Positions 27,209-39,600 of a stretch of 48,009 nt of DNA are shown in pieces; position 1 is the stretch's first letter; every line of letters starts with the position of its first letter. The position numbers and the translations under genes are program-made. The notes beneath the pieces are model-generated. The model was given only the letters and a program-made list of their open reading frames with translations. It was not told the origin of the DNA and did no database searches. The stretch comes from Mycobacterium sp. (GTDB lineage: Bacteria; Actinomycetota; Actinomycetes; Mycobacteriales; Mycobacteriaceae). The stretch lies in contig JAHFVC010000004.1 of assembly GCA_023264765.1 (NCBI GenBank), positions 6,775-54,783 on the forward strand, read 5' to 3'.

Positions 27209-28453
27209 ATGTCCACCGCAGTACGCAAAGCCGTCGTCGGCGCGTCGATCGGCAATGCCGTCGAATGGTTCGACTTCGCCATCTACGGCTTCCTGGCCAC
27301 CTTCATTGCCGCGCATTTCTTCCCGGCAGGTGACGACACCGCGGCACTGCTCAACACGTTCGCGATTTTCGCCGCGGCCTTCTTCATGCGCCCGCTGGGC
27401 GGCTTGGTCTTCGGCCCCCTCGGAGATCGCATCGGCCGGCAGAAGGTGCTTGCCGTCGTCATCCTGTTGATGTCGGGTGCCACGCTGCTGATCGGTCTGT
27501 TGCCGACCTACACCTCGATCGGCGTTGCGGCCCCGCTGCTCCTGCTCGGCCTGCGCTGCCTGCAGGGCTTCTCGGCGGGCGGTGAATACGGCGGTGGCGC
27601 GGTGTATCTCGCCGAGTACGCGGAGCCGGCGCGCCGGGGTTTCACCGTCACCTTCATGGCGTGGTCCGGGGTGCTGGGTTTCCTGCTGGGTTCCGTCACC
27701 GTCACCGTGCTGCAGGCGACGCTGCCCGCGGCGGCCATGGACAGTTACGGCTGGCGCATCCCGTTCCTGCTGGCGGCGCCGCTGGGGCTGGTCGGGCTGT
27801 ACATCCGGTTGCGCCTGGACGACACCCCGGAATTCACCGAACTGCGCACCCACGACGAGGTCGCCGGGCGCCCGCTGCGTGAGGCGCTCGCCACGTCCTG
27901 GCGGCCGATCCTGCAAGTCATCGGCTTGTTCCTGATCTTCAACGTCGGCTACTACGTGGTGTTCACGTTCCTGCCGAGCTACCTGATCAAGACGCTGCAC
28001 TACAGCAAGACGGCGTCGTTCGTGTCGATCACGCTGGCCAGCCTGGTGGCGCTGATCCTGATCCTGCCGCTGGCCGCCCTGTCGGACCGGGTGGGACGGC
28101 GCCCACTGCTGATCGCGGGATCGGGCGCGTTCATCGTGCTGGCGTATCCGCTGTTCCTGTTGCTGAACTCGGGGTCGCTGGCGGCCGCGATCGGGGCGCA
28201 TTGCGCGCTAGCCGCCATCGAGTCGGTGTATGTGTCGACGGCGGTCACCGCGGGCGTGGAGCTGTTCGCCACCCGGGTGCGCTACAGCGGGTTCTCGGTC
28301 GGCTACAACGTGTGCGTCGCGCTGTTCGGGGGCACCACCCCGTACGCCGTGACCTGGCTGACCGCCAACGTCGGCAGTGTCGCCGCGCCGGCCGGCTATC
28401 TGACCGTCGCCGCGGTGCTGTCGCTGGGCACGGTCCTGACGCTGCGCAGGTGA
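27209..28453 (+). CDS. MFS transporter (MHS/proline-betaine type)
   Basis: 414 aa; [70 protein letters not shown]. Confidence 0.93.
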   Translation: MSTAVRKAVVGASIGNAVEWFDFAIYGFLATFIAAHFFPAGDDTAALLNTFAIFAAAFFMRPLGGLVFGPLGDRIGRQKVLAVVILLMSGATLLIGLLPTYTSIGVAAPLLLLGLRCLQGFSAGGEYGGGAVYLAEYAEPARRGFTVTFMAWSGVLGFLLGSVTVTVLQATLPAAAMDSYGWRIPFLLAAPLGLVGLYIRLRLDDTPEFTELRTHDEVAGRPLREALATSWRPILQVIGLFLIFNVGYYVVFTFLPSYLIKTLHYSKTASFVSITLASLVALILILPLAALSDRVGRRPLLIAGSGAFIVLAYPLFLLLNSGSLAAAIGAHCALAAIESVYVSTAVTAGVELFATRVRYSGFSVGYNVCVALFGGTTPYAVTWLTANVGSVAAPAGYLTVAAVLSLGTVLTLRR

Positions 28454-28490
28454 GCGGACCGCCCGGCGGGTGACCTGCCATGATGGGCCG

Positions 28491-29477
28491 ATGACAGCGC
28501 AGCCGAAGTCGGCCCGGCCGACGAAGGCGGATGTCGCGCGCCTGGCCAACGTGTCCCCTGCAACCGTCAGTTACGTCCTCAACGACGTCAAGGGCCAGAC
28601 CATCTCGGCGCAGACCCGCGCCGCGGTGCACGCCGCCGCCCGCCAGCTCGGCTACCGGCCCAACCTGGCGGCGCGCAACCTCGCCCGCGGGGGCAGCGGG
28701 GTGGTGCTCTACGTGGTGCCGCCGTTCTCCCTCGGCGAGCTGTTGCTGGAGGTGGGCAGCAGGCTGACCACCGAGTTGGGCAGGCACGGCATCGTGCTGT
28801 CGCTGCAATTCGAGACCGCCGACGGCCGCAACGTCGTCGACGCGGTCGCCGACCTGAACCCGATCGCCGTCACCAGCGTATTCCCACTCAGTGGTGCGGC
28901 GCTGGAAGCCGTTGCAGGAGCAGGCATTCCACAGATACACCTCGGTAGCGCACAACTGCACGCCATGGGTGCCCTGCACCTGAGCATCGGCGAGATGCGG
29001 GTGGCGCATCTCATGGGGCGCGGGCACCGCCAGTTGGCCTTCGCCTATGCCGAGGCTGAAGCGCTGCGCCCGCTGGGCGACTACTGGCTGGCCGGTCTGC
29101 GGGTGGCCGCGAGCGACCTGCCCCCGATCGTCACCGGGGCCGTCGCGGCCGACGGCAGCGACGCGGCCGCCGCGGTGCGCGACTGGGTGGCCGCCGGGGT
29201 GACGGCCGTGTGCGCGCAGAGCGACGAGACGGCGCTGGTGGTGTTGCACGGAATCCGGGAGGCCGGTCTGCGCTGCCCGCAGGATCTGGCGGTGATGGGG
29301 GTCGATGCGATCCCGCTGGGTGCGGTCAGCGGACCGCCCCTGACCTCGGTGGGACTGGACGCCAAGACGATCGTCGAGGTGTCGGTGGCCGCGATGATGT
29401 CCGAACTGGGCTACCCCAGCGTCCAGGAACCCAGCAGCGAGAACGTCGCCTACCTGATCCAGCGCGCGTCCACCTGA
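28491..29477 (+). CDS. LacI family transcriptional regulator
   Basis: KADVARLANVSPATVSYVLNDVKGQTISAQTRAAVHAAARQLGYRPNLAARNLARG HTH; periplasmic-binding-like C-terminus. Confidence 0.93.
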   Translation: MTAQPKSARPTKADVARLANVSPATVSYVLNDVKGQTISAQTRAAVHAAARQLGYRPNLAARNLARGGSGVVLYVVPPFSLGELLLEVGSRLTTELGRHGIVLSLQFETADGRNVVDAVADLNPIAVTSVFPLSGAALEAVAGAGIPQIHLGSAQLHAMGALHLSIGEMRVAHLMGRGHRQLAFAYAEAEALRPLGDYWLAGLRVAASDLPPIVTGAVAADGSDAAAAVRDWVAAGVTAVCAQSDETALVVLHGIREAGLRCPQDLAVMGVDAIPLGAVSGPPLTSVGLDAKTIVEVSVAAMMSELGYPSVQEPSSENVAYLIQRAST

Positions 29478-29510
29478 TCGGTGCTTGCTCTCGGGGTGTC
29501 CGTCCGCGTA

Positions 29511-29526
29511 ACTTACGCGAGTAAGT
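29511..29526. promoter_or_regulatory. palindromic candidate operator upstream of the P450 gene
   Basis: ACTTAC-GCGA-GTAAGT perfect 6-bp arms, about 35 nt upstream of the P450 start. Confidence 0.5.
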
Positions 29527-29560
29527 AATCCGGCAGCCTCCGGAGAAGGTGAGAAATTCA

Positions 29561-30766
29561 GTGACGACGGTCGACGCAAACACAGACGTGTATTTCGATC
29601 CCTACAACGTCGAGATCAACGCCAACCCGTACCCGACGTTCGCGCGGCTTCGGGAAGAAGCGCCGCTCTACTACAACGAGCAGTTCGACTTCTATGCGCT
29701 CAGCCGGTTCACCGACGTCAACAAGGCGCTCATCGACCACGAGACGTTCAGCTCGGCCCGCGGCGCCATCATCGAGCTCATCAAGGCCAACATCGAGATT
29801 CCTTCGGGCGCACTGATCTTCGAAGATCCGCCGATCCACACCACGCACCGCAAGCTGCTGGCCCGGATGTTCACCCCGCGCAAGATCGCCGCACTCGAAC
29901 CCAAGATCCGCCAGTACTGTGCCGATGCCCTGGATCCCCTGGTCGGCACCGGCAAGATCGACTTCATCACCGACTTCGGCGCCATCATGCCGATGCAGGT
30001 GATCAGCGCGCTGCTCGGCATCCCCGAGGACGACCAGGAGATGATCCGCGACCACGGCAACGCCCAGATGCGCACCGAGGCGGGCAAGCCGATGGAGGCC
30101 GCGGAGAAGGGCCTCGTCGACGGCTCGATCTTCGAGACCTATATCGACTGGCGCAAGGACAATCCGTCCGACGACATCATGACCGACCTGCTCAACGTCG
30201 AGTTCACCGACGAGCAGGGCGTGACCCGCCGACTGACCCGCGAAGAGCTACTCATCTACATCAACGTCGTGGCCGGAGCGGGCAACGAGACCACCACCCG
30301 CCTGATCGGCTGGGCGGCGAAGGTGCTCGCCGAGCACCCCGACCAGCGTCGGCAGCTCGTCGAGAACCCCGCCCTGATCCCGCAGGCGATCGAGGAGTTG
30401 CTGCGCTTCGAACCGCCGGCCCCGCATGTCGCCCGGTATGTCACCCGCGACATCGAGTACTACGGCCAGACCGTGCCCGAGGGCGCCTCGATGATGATGC
30501 TGATCGGCTCCGCGGTCCGCGACAGCCGCCAGTTCCCGCCCGACGGCGAGGTGTTCGACATCCACCGCGAGCAGCGCCAGCACCTGGCGTTCAGCGTGGG
30601 GACGCACTTCTGTCTCGGTTCGGCGCTGGCGCGCCTGGAGGGCCGCATCGCGCTGGAAGAGATGCTCAAACGCTTCCCCGAGTGGGAGGTCGATCTGCCG
30701 AACGCCGCGCTGTCGCCGACGTCGACGGTGCGCGGCTGGGACTCGATGCCGGCGTTCATTCCGTGA
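29561..30766 (+). CDS. cytochrome P450
   Basis: VVAGAGNETTTRLIGW I-helix; FSVGTHFCLGSALARLEGRIAL heme-Cys motif; start GTG 29561 (or ORF start 29549). Confidence 0.95.
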   Translation: MTTVDANTDVYFDPYNVEINANPYPTFARLREEAPLYYNEQFDFYALSRFTDVNKALIDHETFSSARGAIIELIKANIEIPSGALIFEDPPIHTTHRKLLARMFTPRKIAALEPKIRQYCADALDPLVGTGKIDFITDFGAIMPMQVISALLGIPEDDQEMIRDHGNAQMRTEAGKPMEAAEKGLVDGSIFETYIDWRKDNPSDDIMTDLLNVEFTDEQGVTRRLTREELLIYINVVAGAGNETTTRLIGWAAKVLAEHPDQRRQLVENPALIPQAIEELLRFEPPAPHVARYVTRDIEYYGQTVPEGASMMMLIGSAVRDSRQFPPDGEVFDIHREQRQHLAFSVGTHFCLGSALARLEGRIALEEMLKRFPEWEVDLPNAALSPTSTVRGWDSMPAFIP

Positions 30767-31833
30767 CGGCGAGTCTGACGGTCCCGAGCTCGTGGGACGA
30801 GGTCAGCGTCGACTGGATGACCGCGGCGCTGGCCCGCGACTTCCCCGGCGTGGTGGTCCGCGAGGTGACCGTCGCAATGCGCGATGACGGCACCAACCGG
30901 CGGGCCAGGCTGGCGCTGTCGTACGAGCCAGGTCCCGCGGGGCCCGCCACGGTGTTCGTCAAGGCGGTCGACCCCGACCACCGCGAACTGATCAAACTCA
31001 CCAGCGGGCTACTGCACGAGCCCAGGCTGTTCAACTCGAATATCGATCTGCCGCTGGAACATCCGCAGGTGTTCGCGGCGCCCATCGACGAAGCGGCGGA
31101 GGATTTCCTGCTCGTCATGGAGGACCTGACCGCCCGGGACGCCGATCCGCGCGACGCGACCCGGCCGCTGACCGTCGAGCAGGCGGCCAGCGGGGTGCGC
31201 GGTCTGGCCCGGATGCACGCCGCGTTCTGGGGTGACCGGCTGCAGCGACCGGGGCTGGACTGGCTGGAACCGTTCGTGGAGTGGGACGGCATGCAGTACG
31301 CCCCGCTGCCGTCGGCGCTGGAACGGCTCGGCGCCGACGCCCCGGCATCGGTGCACGCGCTGACCATCGACGACCTGATCGAGGGCGTCTGGAAACCTTT
31401 CATCCGTACCCTGACGACCACCGCACCGACGCTGCTGCACGGTGACGCGCACGTCGGCAACACCTATCTCCTCCCGTCGGGAGAGGTCGGTTTCCTGGAC
31501 TGGCAGGTGGCCCGCCGCGGCAACTTCTCGCTGGACCTCGGCTACTTCCTGCAAGGTGCGGTGACCACCGAGGACCGCCGCGCGCACGAACGTGCACTAC
31601 TGGCCGAGTATCGCGGCGCGCTCGAGCTGCCCGCCGCAGAACTGCCGTCGGCCGAGGAGATCTGGCTGCGCTACCGGGCGTCGGTCGCGCACGGGCTGAC
31701 GCTGTGGCTGGCTACCGCGAGCGCGGGTGAACTGTGGCAGCGACCCGACATCGCGCTGGCGCTCGCGCAGCGCTATTCGGCGGCCTACGAAGATCTGCAG
31801 ACGGCCGATGCGCTGTCCGAACTCGGGTCCTGA
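30763..31833 (+). CDS. phosphotransferase (aminoglycoside/choline kinase-like fold)
   Basis: TLLHGDAHVGNTYLLPSGEVGFLDWQVARRGNFSLDLGYFLQG; GTGA overlap with P450 stop. Confidence 0.85.
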   Translation: MTASLTVPSSWDEVSVDWMTAALARDFPGVVVREVTVAMRDDGTNRRARLALSYEPGPAGPATVFVKAVDPDHRELIKLTSGLLHEPRLFNSNIDLPLEHPQVFAAPIDEAAEDFLLVMEDLTARDADPRDATRPLTVEQAASGVRGLARMHAAFWGDRLQRPGLDWLEPFVEWDGMQYAPLPSALERLGADAPASVHALTIDDLIEGVWKPFIRTLTTTAPTLLHGDAHVGNTYLLPSGEVGFLDWQVARRGNFSLDLGYFLQGAVTTEDRRAHERALLAEYRGALELPAAELPSAEEIWLRYRASVAHGLTLWLATASAGELWQRPDIALALAQRYSAAYEDLQTADALSELGS

Positions 31834-31879
31834 CCCGCTGTCTTAGGCGCGGGGGCCGCACACCCCCTAGGGTTGTGGC

Positions 31880-32773
31880 GTGCTAGGCCCCGCCCTGGTG
31901 GTGCTGTTCGCCTTGTGCGCCGCGATCTTTGCCGCAATCGGCATCGTGGTGCGCCAGCGCGCCACCCTCGACGTCCCCCCGGAACACGGGGTGAGCACCG
32001 TCATGGTCGCCACCCTGTTGCGCCGCCCGCTGTGGTGGGCAGGGACGGCGTCGGCGGTGGCCGGGTTCGTCTTCCAGGCGCTCGCCCTTGCCCACGGTTC
32101 GTTGTTGGTGGTGGCGCCGCTGCTCGTCTCTGCCCTGCTTTTCGCGCTGCCGCTGAGCGCTCGGCTGGCGCACCGCAAGGTCACCCGCTCCGAATGGTTG
32201 TGGGCCATTCTGCTGACGCTGTCGCTGGCGGTGTTCATCCTGCTGGCGCACCCACGTGCCAACGAGCACATCGCGCCGGCCCGCCAGATCACCGTCGTCG
32301 TGGTGATCAGCTTCCTGGTCGTCATCGCGTGCGTGGCGATTGCTCTGCGCAGGCCGGGCTGGCAGCGGGCGGTGCTGCTGGCCGTCGGTGTGGGCGTGCT
32401 GTTCGGCATGGTGGCGGTGATGACGAAGGTCTTGATGCATCTGCTGGCCCGCGACACCGTGGCGCAGGTACTGGCCACCCCCGTGCCCTACGTCCTGGTG
32501 GTGCTCGGCGTGGTGGCCACCCTGCTGCAGCAGTCGGCTTTCCATGCCGGTTCTCTGCAGACGTCGGTGCCGACCATGGTGGTCATCGAACCGCTGGCGG
32601 CGGTGCTGCTCGGGGCGTTCATCCTCGGCGAGCAACTCGACGCCAACGGGTGGGAGGCCATCGCTCTGACGGCGGCGGTGGTGGTGATGACGGTTGCGAC
32701 CATCGCGCTGGGACGTGACGAGGGCGCGTACGAGGCACGTCTGGAAGCCAGCAAGGCCGCTACGTCGAGTTAG
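31880..32773 (+). CDS. DMT (EamA-like) family transporter
   Basis: 297 aa, about 9-10 hydrophobic segments; VPTMVVIEPLAAVLLGAFILGEQL end motif. Confidence 0.85.
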   Translation: MLGPALVVLFALCAAIFAAIGIVVRQRATLDVPPEHGVSTVMVATLLRRPLWWAGTASAVAGFVFQALALAHGSLLVVAPLLVSALLFALPLSARLAHRKVTRSEWLWAILLTLSLAVFILLAHPRANEHIAPARQITVVVVISFLVVIACVAIALRRPGWQRAVLLAVGVGVLFGMVAVMTKVLMHLLARDTVAQVLATPVPYVLVVLGVVATLLQQSAFHAGSLQTSVPTMVVIEPLAAVLLGAFILGEQLDANGWEAIALTAAVVVMTVATIALGRDEGAYEARLEASKAATSS

Positions 32774-32982
32774 CTGGCGGCCCCGTGGTCGGCTGGCTGT
32801 GAAGTGGCTGAAAGCCAGGTGGCGGCCCCGGATTTTGGTGGCCTTGCTCACATCGCCCTGGTAGCCACGACGATCCGGGCATATCTTTAGTTTTGCTAAC
32901 GTTGTTTCGAGTACGCGGCCATGAAGGCCGACGGATAACACCAAAATTTCCACTGTTCCGAAGAGTTATCGGGGGTTCCACC

Positions 32983-35900
32983 ATGACCAACGACGTGAGC
33001 ACCGAGCGCTTCGAGCGCCGGCTCAACCACCTGTGCGACACCGATCCGCAGTTCGCCGCCGCAGCGCCCAGCGCCGAGGTGATCGCCGCCGTCGACGCCC
33101 CGGACCTGCGACTGCCCGACGTCGTCAAGACCGTGCTGCAGGGTTACGGCGACAGGCCCGCGCTGGGACAACGCGCGGTCGAATTCGTCACCGACCCAGC
33201 GACCGGACGCACCGCCGCCGCGCTGCTGCCGCACTTCGAGAGCATCAGCCACCGCCAACTGTGGGACCGCGTACAAGCCATCGCCAACGCCTGGCGCGAC
33301 CAGCCGGTCGCCGTGGGTGACCGGGTCGCCATCCTCGGCTTCACCAGCGTCGACTACACGACCGTGGACACCGCGCTGACTCAGCTGGGTGCCGTGTCGG
33401 TGCCACTGCAGACCAGCGCCCCGGCCACCCAGCTGGCACCGATCGTCGCCGAGACCGAACCCGTGCTGGTCGCCACCAGCATCGACTATCTCGATGACGC
33501 CGTCGCCCTGGTCGAGGGCGCGAACATCAGGCATCTGGTGGTCTTCGACTACCACTCCGAAGTCGACGACCAACGCGAGGCAGTCGAGGCGGCGCGGACC
33601 CGGCTGGGCTCCGGCGTCACGGTCGAAGCGCTCGCCGACGTGCTCGAGCGCGGTGCCGCACTTCCCGACACCGACGGTGTCGTCGCGGACGAAGCCGATC
33701 CGCTGGCTCTGCTCATCTACACCTCCGGCAGCACCGGCGCCCCGAAGGGCGCGATGTATCTGGAGAGCAAGGTCGCCAACATCTGGCGCCCGGCAGCCAA
33801 CGCGCACTGGGACGACAGCCAAGGCACCGTGCCCTCGATCGTGCTGAGCTTCATGCCGATGAGCCATGTGATGGGCCGCGGCATCCTCTACGGCGCCCTC
33901 GCCGCAGGCGGCACGGTCAACTTCGCCGCCAAGGCCGACCTGTCCACCTTCCTCGAGGACCTCGCGCTGACCCGACCCACGCAGCTGAACTTCGTGCCGC
34001 GTATCTGGGACATGCTGTTCCAGGAGTTCCAGAGCCGCACCAGTCACGGAGCCGACGAGGACGCGGTGCTCGCCGACATGCGGGAGAACGTGCTCGGCGG
34101 GCGCTACGTCAGTGCGCTCACCGGTTCAGCGCCCATCTCACCCGAACTCAAGGGCTGGGTCGAACGGCTGCTCGACCAACACCTGCTGGAAGGCTACGGG
34201 TCGACCGAGGCCGGCTCGGTGTTCGTCGACGGCCGGATCACCCGCCCGCCGGTGCTCGACTACAAGCTCGTCGACGTTCCTGAGCTCGGCTACCGGCGCT
34301 CCGACGTGCCGCATCCGCGCGGCGAACTCCTGGTCAAGTCCACGCAGCTGTTCCCCGGCTACTACAAGAGGCCCGAGATCACGGCGCAGATGTTCGACGA
34401 GGACGGTTTCTACCGCACCGGTGACATCGTCGCCGAACTCGGACCCGACGAGGTCCGCTACGTCGACCGCCGCAACAACGTGCTCAAGCTGGCCCAGGGC
34501 GAGTTCGTCACCGTGTCCAAGCTGGAGGCCGCGTTCAACAGCAGCCCGCTGGTGCAGCAGATCTACATCTACGGCAACAGCGCCCGGCCCTACCTGCTGG
34601 CCGTCGTGGTACCCACCGATCCGAACGCGACCAAGGCGGCGATCGCCGCATCGCTGGCCGAGACCGCCAGGGCCGCCGATCTGCAGAGCTACGAAGTGCC
34701 GCGTGACTTCCTGGTCGAGAGCACACCTTTCACCGTCGAGAACGGTCTGTTGACCGGTATCCGTAAGTTGGCCTGGCCCAAGCTGAAGGAACGCTACGGC
34801 GCCGAACTCGAAGACCTCTATCGCGCCCTGGCCGACGGACAGGCCAACGAGCTGCAGGCCCTGCGTCAGCACGGCGCCGATGCGCCGGTGCTGGAGACGG
34901 TGAGCCGCGCGGCCGTCGCACTGCTGGGTGCCGCGAGCAGCGATGTCGCCGCGGATGCGCATTTCACCGATCTGGGTGGGGATTCGCTGTCGGCGTTGAC
35001 GTTCGGGAACCTGCTGCAGGAGATCTTCTCGGTCGAGGTGCCGGTGTCGGTCATCGTGAGCCCGACCTCGGATCTTGCGACCATCGCCGCGCACATCGAG
35101 ACCGAGCGGGCCGGCGGAACCGGCAGGCCGACGTTTGCCTCCGTCCACGGTGCCGGGGCCACCGAGGTGCATGCCGCCGACTTGACGCTCGACAAGTTCC
35201 TCGATCCTGCGACTCTTGCTGCGGCACCGGCACTTCCGCGCCCCGCCTCTGAGGTCCGCACGGTGCTGCTGACCGGCGCGACCGGATTCCTGGGCCGTTA
35301 CCTGGCGCTGGAGTGGCTGGAACGGATGGACCTGGTCGACGGGAAGCTGATCTGCCTGGTGCGTGCACGGACGGATGAGGAGGCGCGGGCCCGCCTGGAC
35401 AAGACCTTCGACTCCGGTGACCCGAAGTTGTTGGCCCACTATCGCGATCTGGCCGCCGACCACCTGGAGGTCATCGCCGGTGACAAGGGTGAGGCCGACC
35501 TCGGTTTGGACAAGGCGACCTGGCAGCGTCTGGCCGACACCGTCGATTTCATCGTCGATCCGGCGGCTCTGGTCAACCACGTGCTGCCTTACAGCGAGTT
35601 GTTCGGTCCCAACGCGCTCGGTACCGCGGAGCTGATCCGGATCGCGCTGACCACCAAGATCAAGCAGTTCGCCTACGTGTCCACGATCGGTGTGGCCGGC
35701 GGCATCGAACCCGGCAAGTTCGTCGAGGACGCCGACGTCCGGACCATCAGTGCCACAAGGATTGTCGACGACACCTATGCCAACGGCTATGGCACCAGCA
35801 AGTGGGCCGGCGAGGTGTTGCTCCGCGAAGCCCATGACCTGGCCGGTCTGCCGGTGTCGGTGTTCCGGTGCGACATGATCCTGGCCGACACCACGTATGC

Positions 35901-36447
35901 CGGGCAGTTGAACCTGCCCGACATGTTCACCCGGATGATGTTCAGCCTGGTGGCCACCGGTGTGGCACCCAAGTCGTTCAATCAGCTTGATGCACAAGGA
36001 AATCGGCAGCGGGCCCACTACGACGGACTGCCGGTGGAGTTCATCGCCGAAGCGATCTCCACCCTGGGTGCGCATGTCGACGACGGGTTCGAGACCTACC
36101 ACGTGATGAACCCCTACGACGACGGCATCAGCATGGACACCTTCGTCGACTGGTTGATCGAGGCCGGCTACAAGATCGAACGAATCGATGACTACGCCGA
36201 CTGGCTCGACCGCTTCGAGGCCACGCTGCGCGCGCTACCGGACAAGCAACGGCAGGCGTCGTTGCTGCCGCTGCTGCACAACTACCAGCAGCCCGGCATC
36301 CCGGTGAACGGCGCCATGGCCCCGACCGAGGTGTTCCGCACCGCGGTGCAGGACGCGAAAATCGGTCCGGACAAAGACATTCCGCATGTCGGCGCCCCGG
36401 TGATCGTGAAATACATCACCGATCTGCAGTTGCTCGGCCTGCTCTGA
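32983..36447 (+). CDS. car: carboxylic acid reductase (A-PCP-R), copy 1
   Basis: [19 protein letters not shown] adenylation motif; [15 protein letters not shown] phosphopantetheine site; [19 protein letters not shown] and [15 protein letters not shown] reductase domain. Confidence 0.95.
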   Translation: MTNDVSTERFERRLNHLCDTDPQFAAAAPSAEVIAAVDAPDLRLPDVVKTVLQGYGDRPALGQRAVEFVTDPATGRTAAALLPHFESISHRQLWDRVQAIANAWRDQPVAVGDRVAILGFTSVDYTTVDTALTQLGAVSVPLQTSAPATQLAPIVAETEPVLVATSIDYLDDAVALVEGANIRHLVVFDYHSEVDDQREAVEAARTRLGSGVTVEALADVLERGAALPDTDGVVADEADPLALLIYTSGSTGAPKGAMYLESKVANIWRPAANAHWDDSQGTVPSIVLSFMPMSHVMGRGILYGALAAGGTVNFAAKADLSTFLEDLALTRPTQLNFVPRIWDMLFQEFQSRTSHGADEDAVLADMRENVLGGRYVSALTGSAPISPELKGWVERLLDQHLLEGYGSTEAGSVFVDGRITRPPVLDYKLVDVPELGYRRSDVPHPRGELLVKSTQLFPGYYKRPEITAQMFDEDGFYRTGDIVAELGPDEVRYVDRRNNVLKLAQGEFVTVSKLEAAFNSSPLVQQIYIYGNSARPYLLAVVVPTDPNATKAAIAASLAETARAADLQSYEVPRDFLVESTPFTVENGLLTGIRKLAWPKLKERYGAELEDLYRALADGQANELQALRQHGADAPVLETVSRAAVALLGAASSDVAADAHFTDLGGDSLSALTFGNLLQEIFSVEVPVSVIVSPTSDLATIAAHIETERAGGTGRPTFASVHGAGATEVHAADLTLDKFLDPATLAAAPALPRPASEVRTVLLTGATGFLGRYLALEWLERMDLVDGKLICLVRARTDEEARARLDKTFDSGDPKLLAHYRDLAADHLEVIAGDKGEADLGLDKATWQRLADTVDFIVDPAALVNHVLPYSELFGPNALGTAELIRIALTTKIKQFAYVSTIGVAGGIEPGKFVEDADVRTISATRIVDDTYANGYGTSKWAGEVLLREAHDLAGLPVSVFRCDMILADTTYAGQLNLPDMFTRMMFSLVATGVAPKSFNQLDAQGNRQRAHYDGLPVEFIAEAISTLGAHVDDGFETYHVMNPYDDGISMDTFVDWLIEAGYKIERIDDYADWLDRFEATLRALPDKQRQASLLPLLHNYQQPGIPVNGAMAPTEVFRTAVQDAKIGPDKDIPHVGAPVIVKYITDLQLLGLL

Positions 36448-36451
36448 GAGC

Positions 36452-36493
36452 AGAACTCCTGGTCGCCGCCAGTGCCGACGGCGACCAGGGTTC
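36452..36493 (+). terminator. hairpin between the two car genes
   Basis: CCTGGTCGCCG (36458-) ... CGGCGACCAGG (-36489) perfect 11-bp arms, extended by AGAAC/GTTCT with a 1-nt bulge; follows the car1 stop. Confidence 0.7.
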
Positions 36494-36618
36494 TCCCAGT
36501 GCATTGACAGCCGCGAACGGGAATTCACCGTTGCGTCCGCTCGTCATTCTCTATGGAGCCCAACGACGCGCTCACTTCCCATTTGTCTTGAAATTCCAAA
36601 CGTTTTAGAGGTTCCGTG

Positions 36619-39600
36619 ATGTCGACCGATACCCAAGACGAACGGCTCGAACGCCGCATCGCCGACTTGATCGCCAATGATTCCCAGTTCGCCGCCGCGC
36701 GACCCGACGCGGCCGTCGGAAAAGCCGCGGAGGCCGACGGCATCCGGCTTCCGCAGATCGTGCAGACCGTGCTGCAGGGCTACGCCGACCGGCCCGCCCT
36801 CGGCCAGCGCGCCGTCGAGTTCGTCACCGATCCGGCGACCGGACGGACGAATGCCGCGCTCCTCCCTCGATTTGAGACCCTCAGCTACGCCGAACTGTGG
36901 AGCCGGGTCCGCTCGGCCGCCAGCGCCCTGCATGCCTCCGGCGTGCACGAGGGCGACCGGGTCGCCATCCTCGGTTTCACCAGCGCCGACTACACGGTCA
37001 TCGACACTGCGCTCGGCCAGATCGGCGCCGTTTCCGTTCCGCTGCAGTCGAGTTCATCCGCTTCGGCGCTGGCGCCGATCATGGCCGAGACCGAGCCGCG
37101 CGTCATCGCCGCCAGCGTCTCCTACCTCGACGAGGCCGTGGAACTGGCGGTCGGTGGCCATGCACCCGATCGGGTCGTCGTGTTCGACTTCCACCCGGAG
37201 GTCGACGACGACCGCGAGGCGTTGGCCGCCGCTGCCGAGGCACTGATCCCGGCTGCCGTCGTCGTGGAGACGTTCACCGAACTCCTGGCCCGCGGTGCCG
37301 ACCTGCCCCAGGCACCGGCACCCAGCACGGATGACTCGAATCCGTTGGCGCTGTTGATCTATACCTCCGGAAGCACCGGAGCCCCCAAGGGGGCGATGTA
37401 CCTGGAAAGCCAGGTCTCATCCTTCTGGCAGCGGTCCAGCGAGTCCTGGTTCGGGCCGAGCGTCGCGTCGATCAACCTCAACTTCATGCCGATGAGCCAC
37501 GTGATGGGCCGCGGCATCCTGTACAGCAGCCTGGCCGCTGGCGGCACGTGCTACTTCGCCGCACGCGCCGATCTGTCGACGCTCTTGGAGGATCTCGCGC
37601 TGGCGCGTCCCACCGAGCTGAACTTCGTGCCCCGCGTCTGGGAGATGCTGTACCAGGAATTCCAGAGCCGCACCGCACACGGCGCGGACGCCGACGCGGT
37701 GCTGGCCGACATGCGGGAGAACCTGCTCGGCGGCCGCTACGTGGACGCGATGACGGGCTCGGCCCCGATCACCGATGCGCTCAAGGCGTGGGTCGAGACC
37801 TTCCTCGGCATCCACCTTCGTGAGGGCTACGGTTCCACCGAGGCCGGCATGGTCTTCTTCGACGGTCAGGTGCAGCGGCCGCCGACCATCGACTACAAAC
37901 TGGTGGACGTCCCCGACCTCGGCTACTACCGCACCGATCAGCCGCACCCCCGCGGTGAGCTTCTGGTCAAGACCGTCAACCTGTTCCCCGGCTACTACAA
38001 GCGCCCCGAGGTCACCGCCGGAGTGTTCGACGAGGACGGTTTCTACCGCACCGGTGACATCGTCGCGGAGACCGGACCCGACCAGATCCGGTACGTCGAC
38101 CGCCGCAACAACGTGCTCAAACTGGCCCAGGGCGAGTTCGTCACCTTGGCCAAGATCGAAGCCGCGTTCAGCAACAACAGCCCGCTGGTGCACCAGCTCT
38201 ACGTGTACGGCAACAGTGCGCAGCCCTACCTGCTGGCAGTCGTCGTCCCCACCCCCGAGGCACTGTCGCGCTTCGGATCCGAGGAGCTCAAGCGGAACAT
38301 CGCGGCGTCCTTCCAAGAGGTCGCCAAGGCGCTGGAGCTCCAGTCCTACGAGGTGCCACGCGATTTCATCATCGAAACCACCCCGTTCACCGTGGAGAAC
38401 GGCTTGCTGACCGGCATCCGCAAGTTGGCCTGGCCCAAGCTCAAGGCCCAGTACGGACCCGCACTGGAAGAGCTGTACACCGAGCTCGCCGACGGTCAGG
38501 CCCGCGAACTGCAGGAGCTCCGGGCCGCCGGAGCGGACGGCCCGGTCGCCGAGACCGTGGCACGTGCCGCGGCAGCCCTGCTGGGTGCGACCGCCTCGGA
38601 CGTGACCGCGGATGCGCATTTCACCGATCTGGGTGGGGATTCGCTGTCGGCGTTGACGTTCGGGAACCTGCTGCAGGAGATCTTCGGGGTCGAGGTGCCG
38701 GTGTCGGTGATCGTGAGCCCGGCCTCGGATCTGGCGACCATCGCCGCGCACATCGAGACACAGCGCGCCGGCGGAACGGGCAGGCCGACGTTCGCGTCGG
38801 TGCACGGCCGTCACGCAGGCGAGGTCACCGCGAGCGAGCTGACCCTGGACAAGTTCCTCGATGCGGCGACTCTTGCTGCGGCACCGGCACTTCCGGCCGC
38901 CAGCAGCGAGGTTCGCACGGTGCTGCTGACCGGCGCGACCGGGTTCCTGGGCCGCTACCTGGCTCTGGAGTGGCTGGAACGGATGGATCTGGTCGACGGG
39001 AAGCTGATCTGCCTGGTGCGTGCACGGACCGATGAGGAGGCCCGCGCCCGCCTGGACAAGACCTTCGACTCCGGCGACCCGAAGTTGTTGGCGCACTACC
39101 GTGATCTGGCCGATCACCTCGAGGTGATCGCCGGTGACAAGGGCGAGGCCGACCTCGGTTTGGACAAGGACACCTGGCAGCGTCTGGCCGACACCGTCGA
39201 CCTGATCGTCGATCCGGCGGCGCTGGTCAACCACGTGTTGCCCTACAGCGAGTTGTTCGGTCCCAACGCGCTCGGTACCGCGGAACTGATCCGGATCGCG
39301 CTGACCACCAAGATCAAGCCGTTCATCTACGTCTCGACGATCGGTGTGGGCGACCAGATCCAGCCCGGCACGTTCGTCGAAGACGCCGATGTCCGGGTGA
39401 TGAGTTCGGTGCGCGCGATCAACGACAACTACGCCAACGGATACGGCACCAGCAAGTGGGCCGGCGAGGTGTTGCTCCGCGAAGCCCATGACCTGGCCGG
39501 TCTGCCGGTGTCGGTGTTCCGGTGCGACATGATCCTGGCCGACACCACCTACGCCGGGCAGTTGAACCTGCCCGACATGTTCACGCGGATGATGTTCAGC

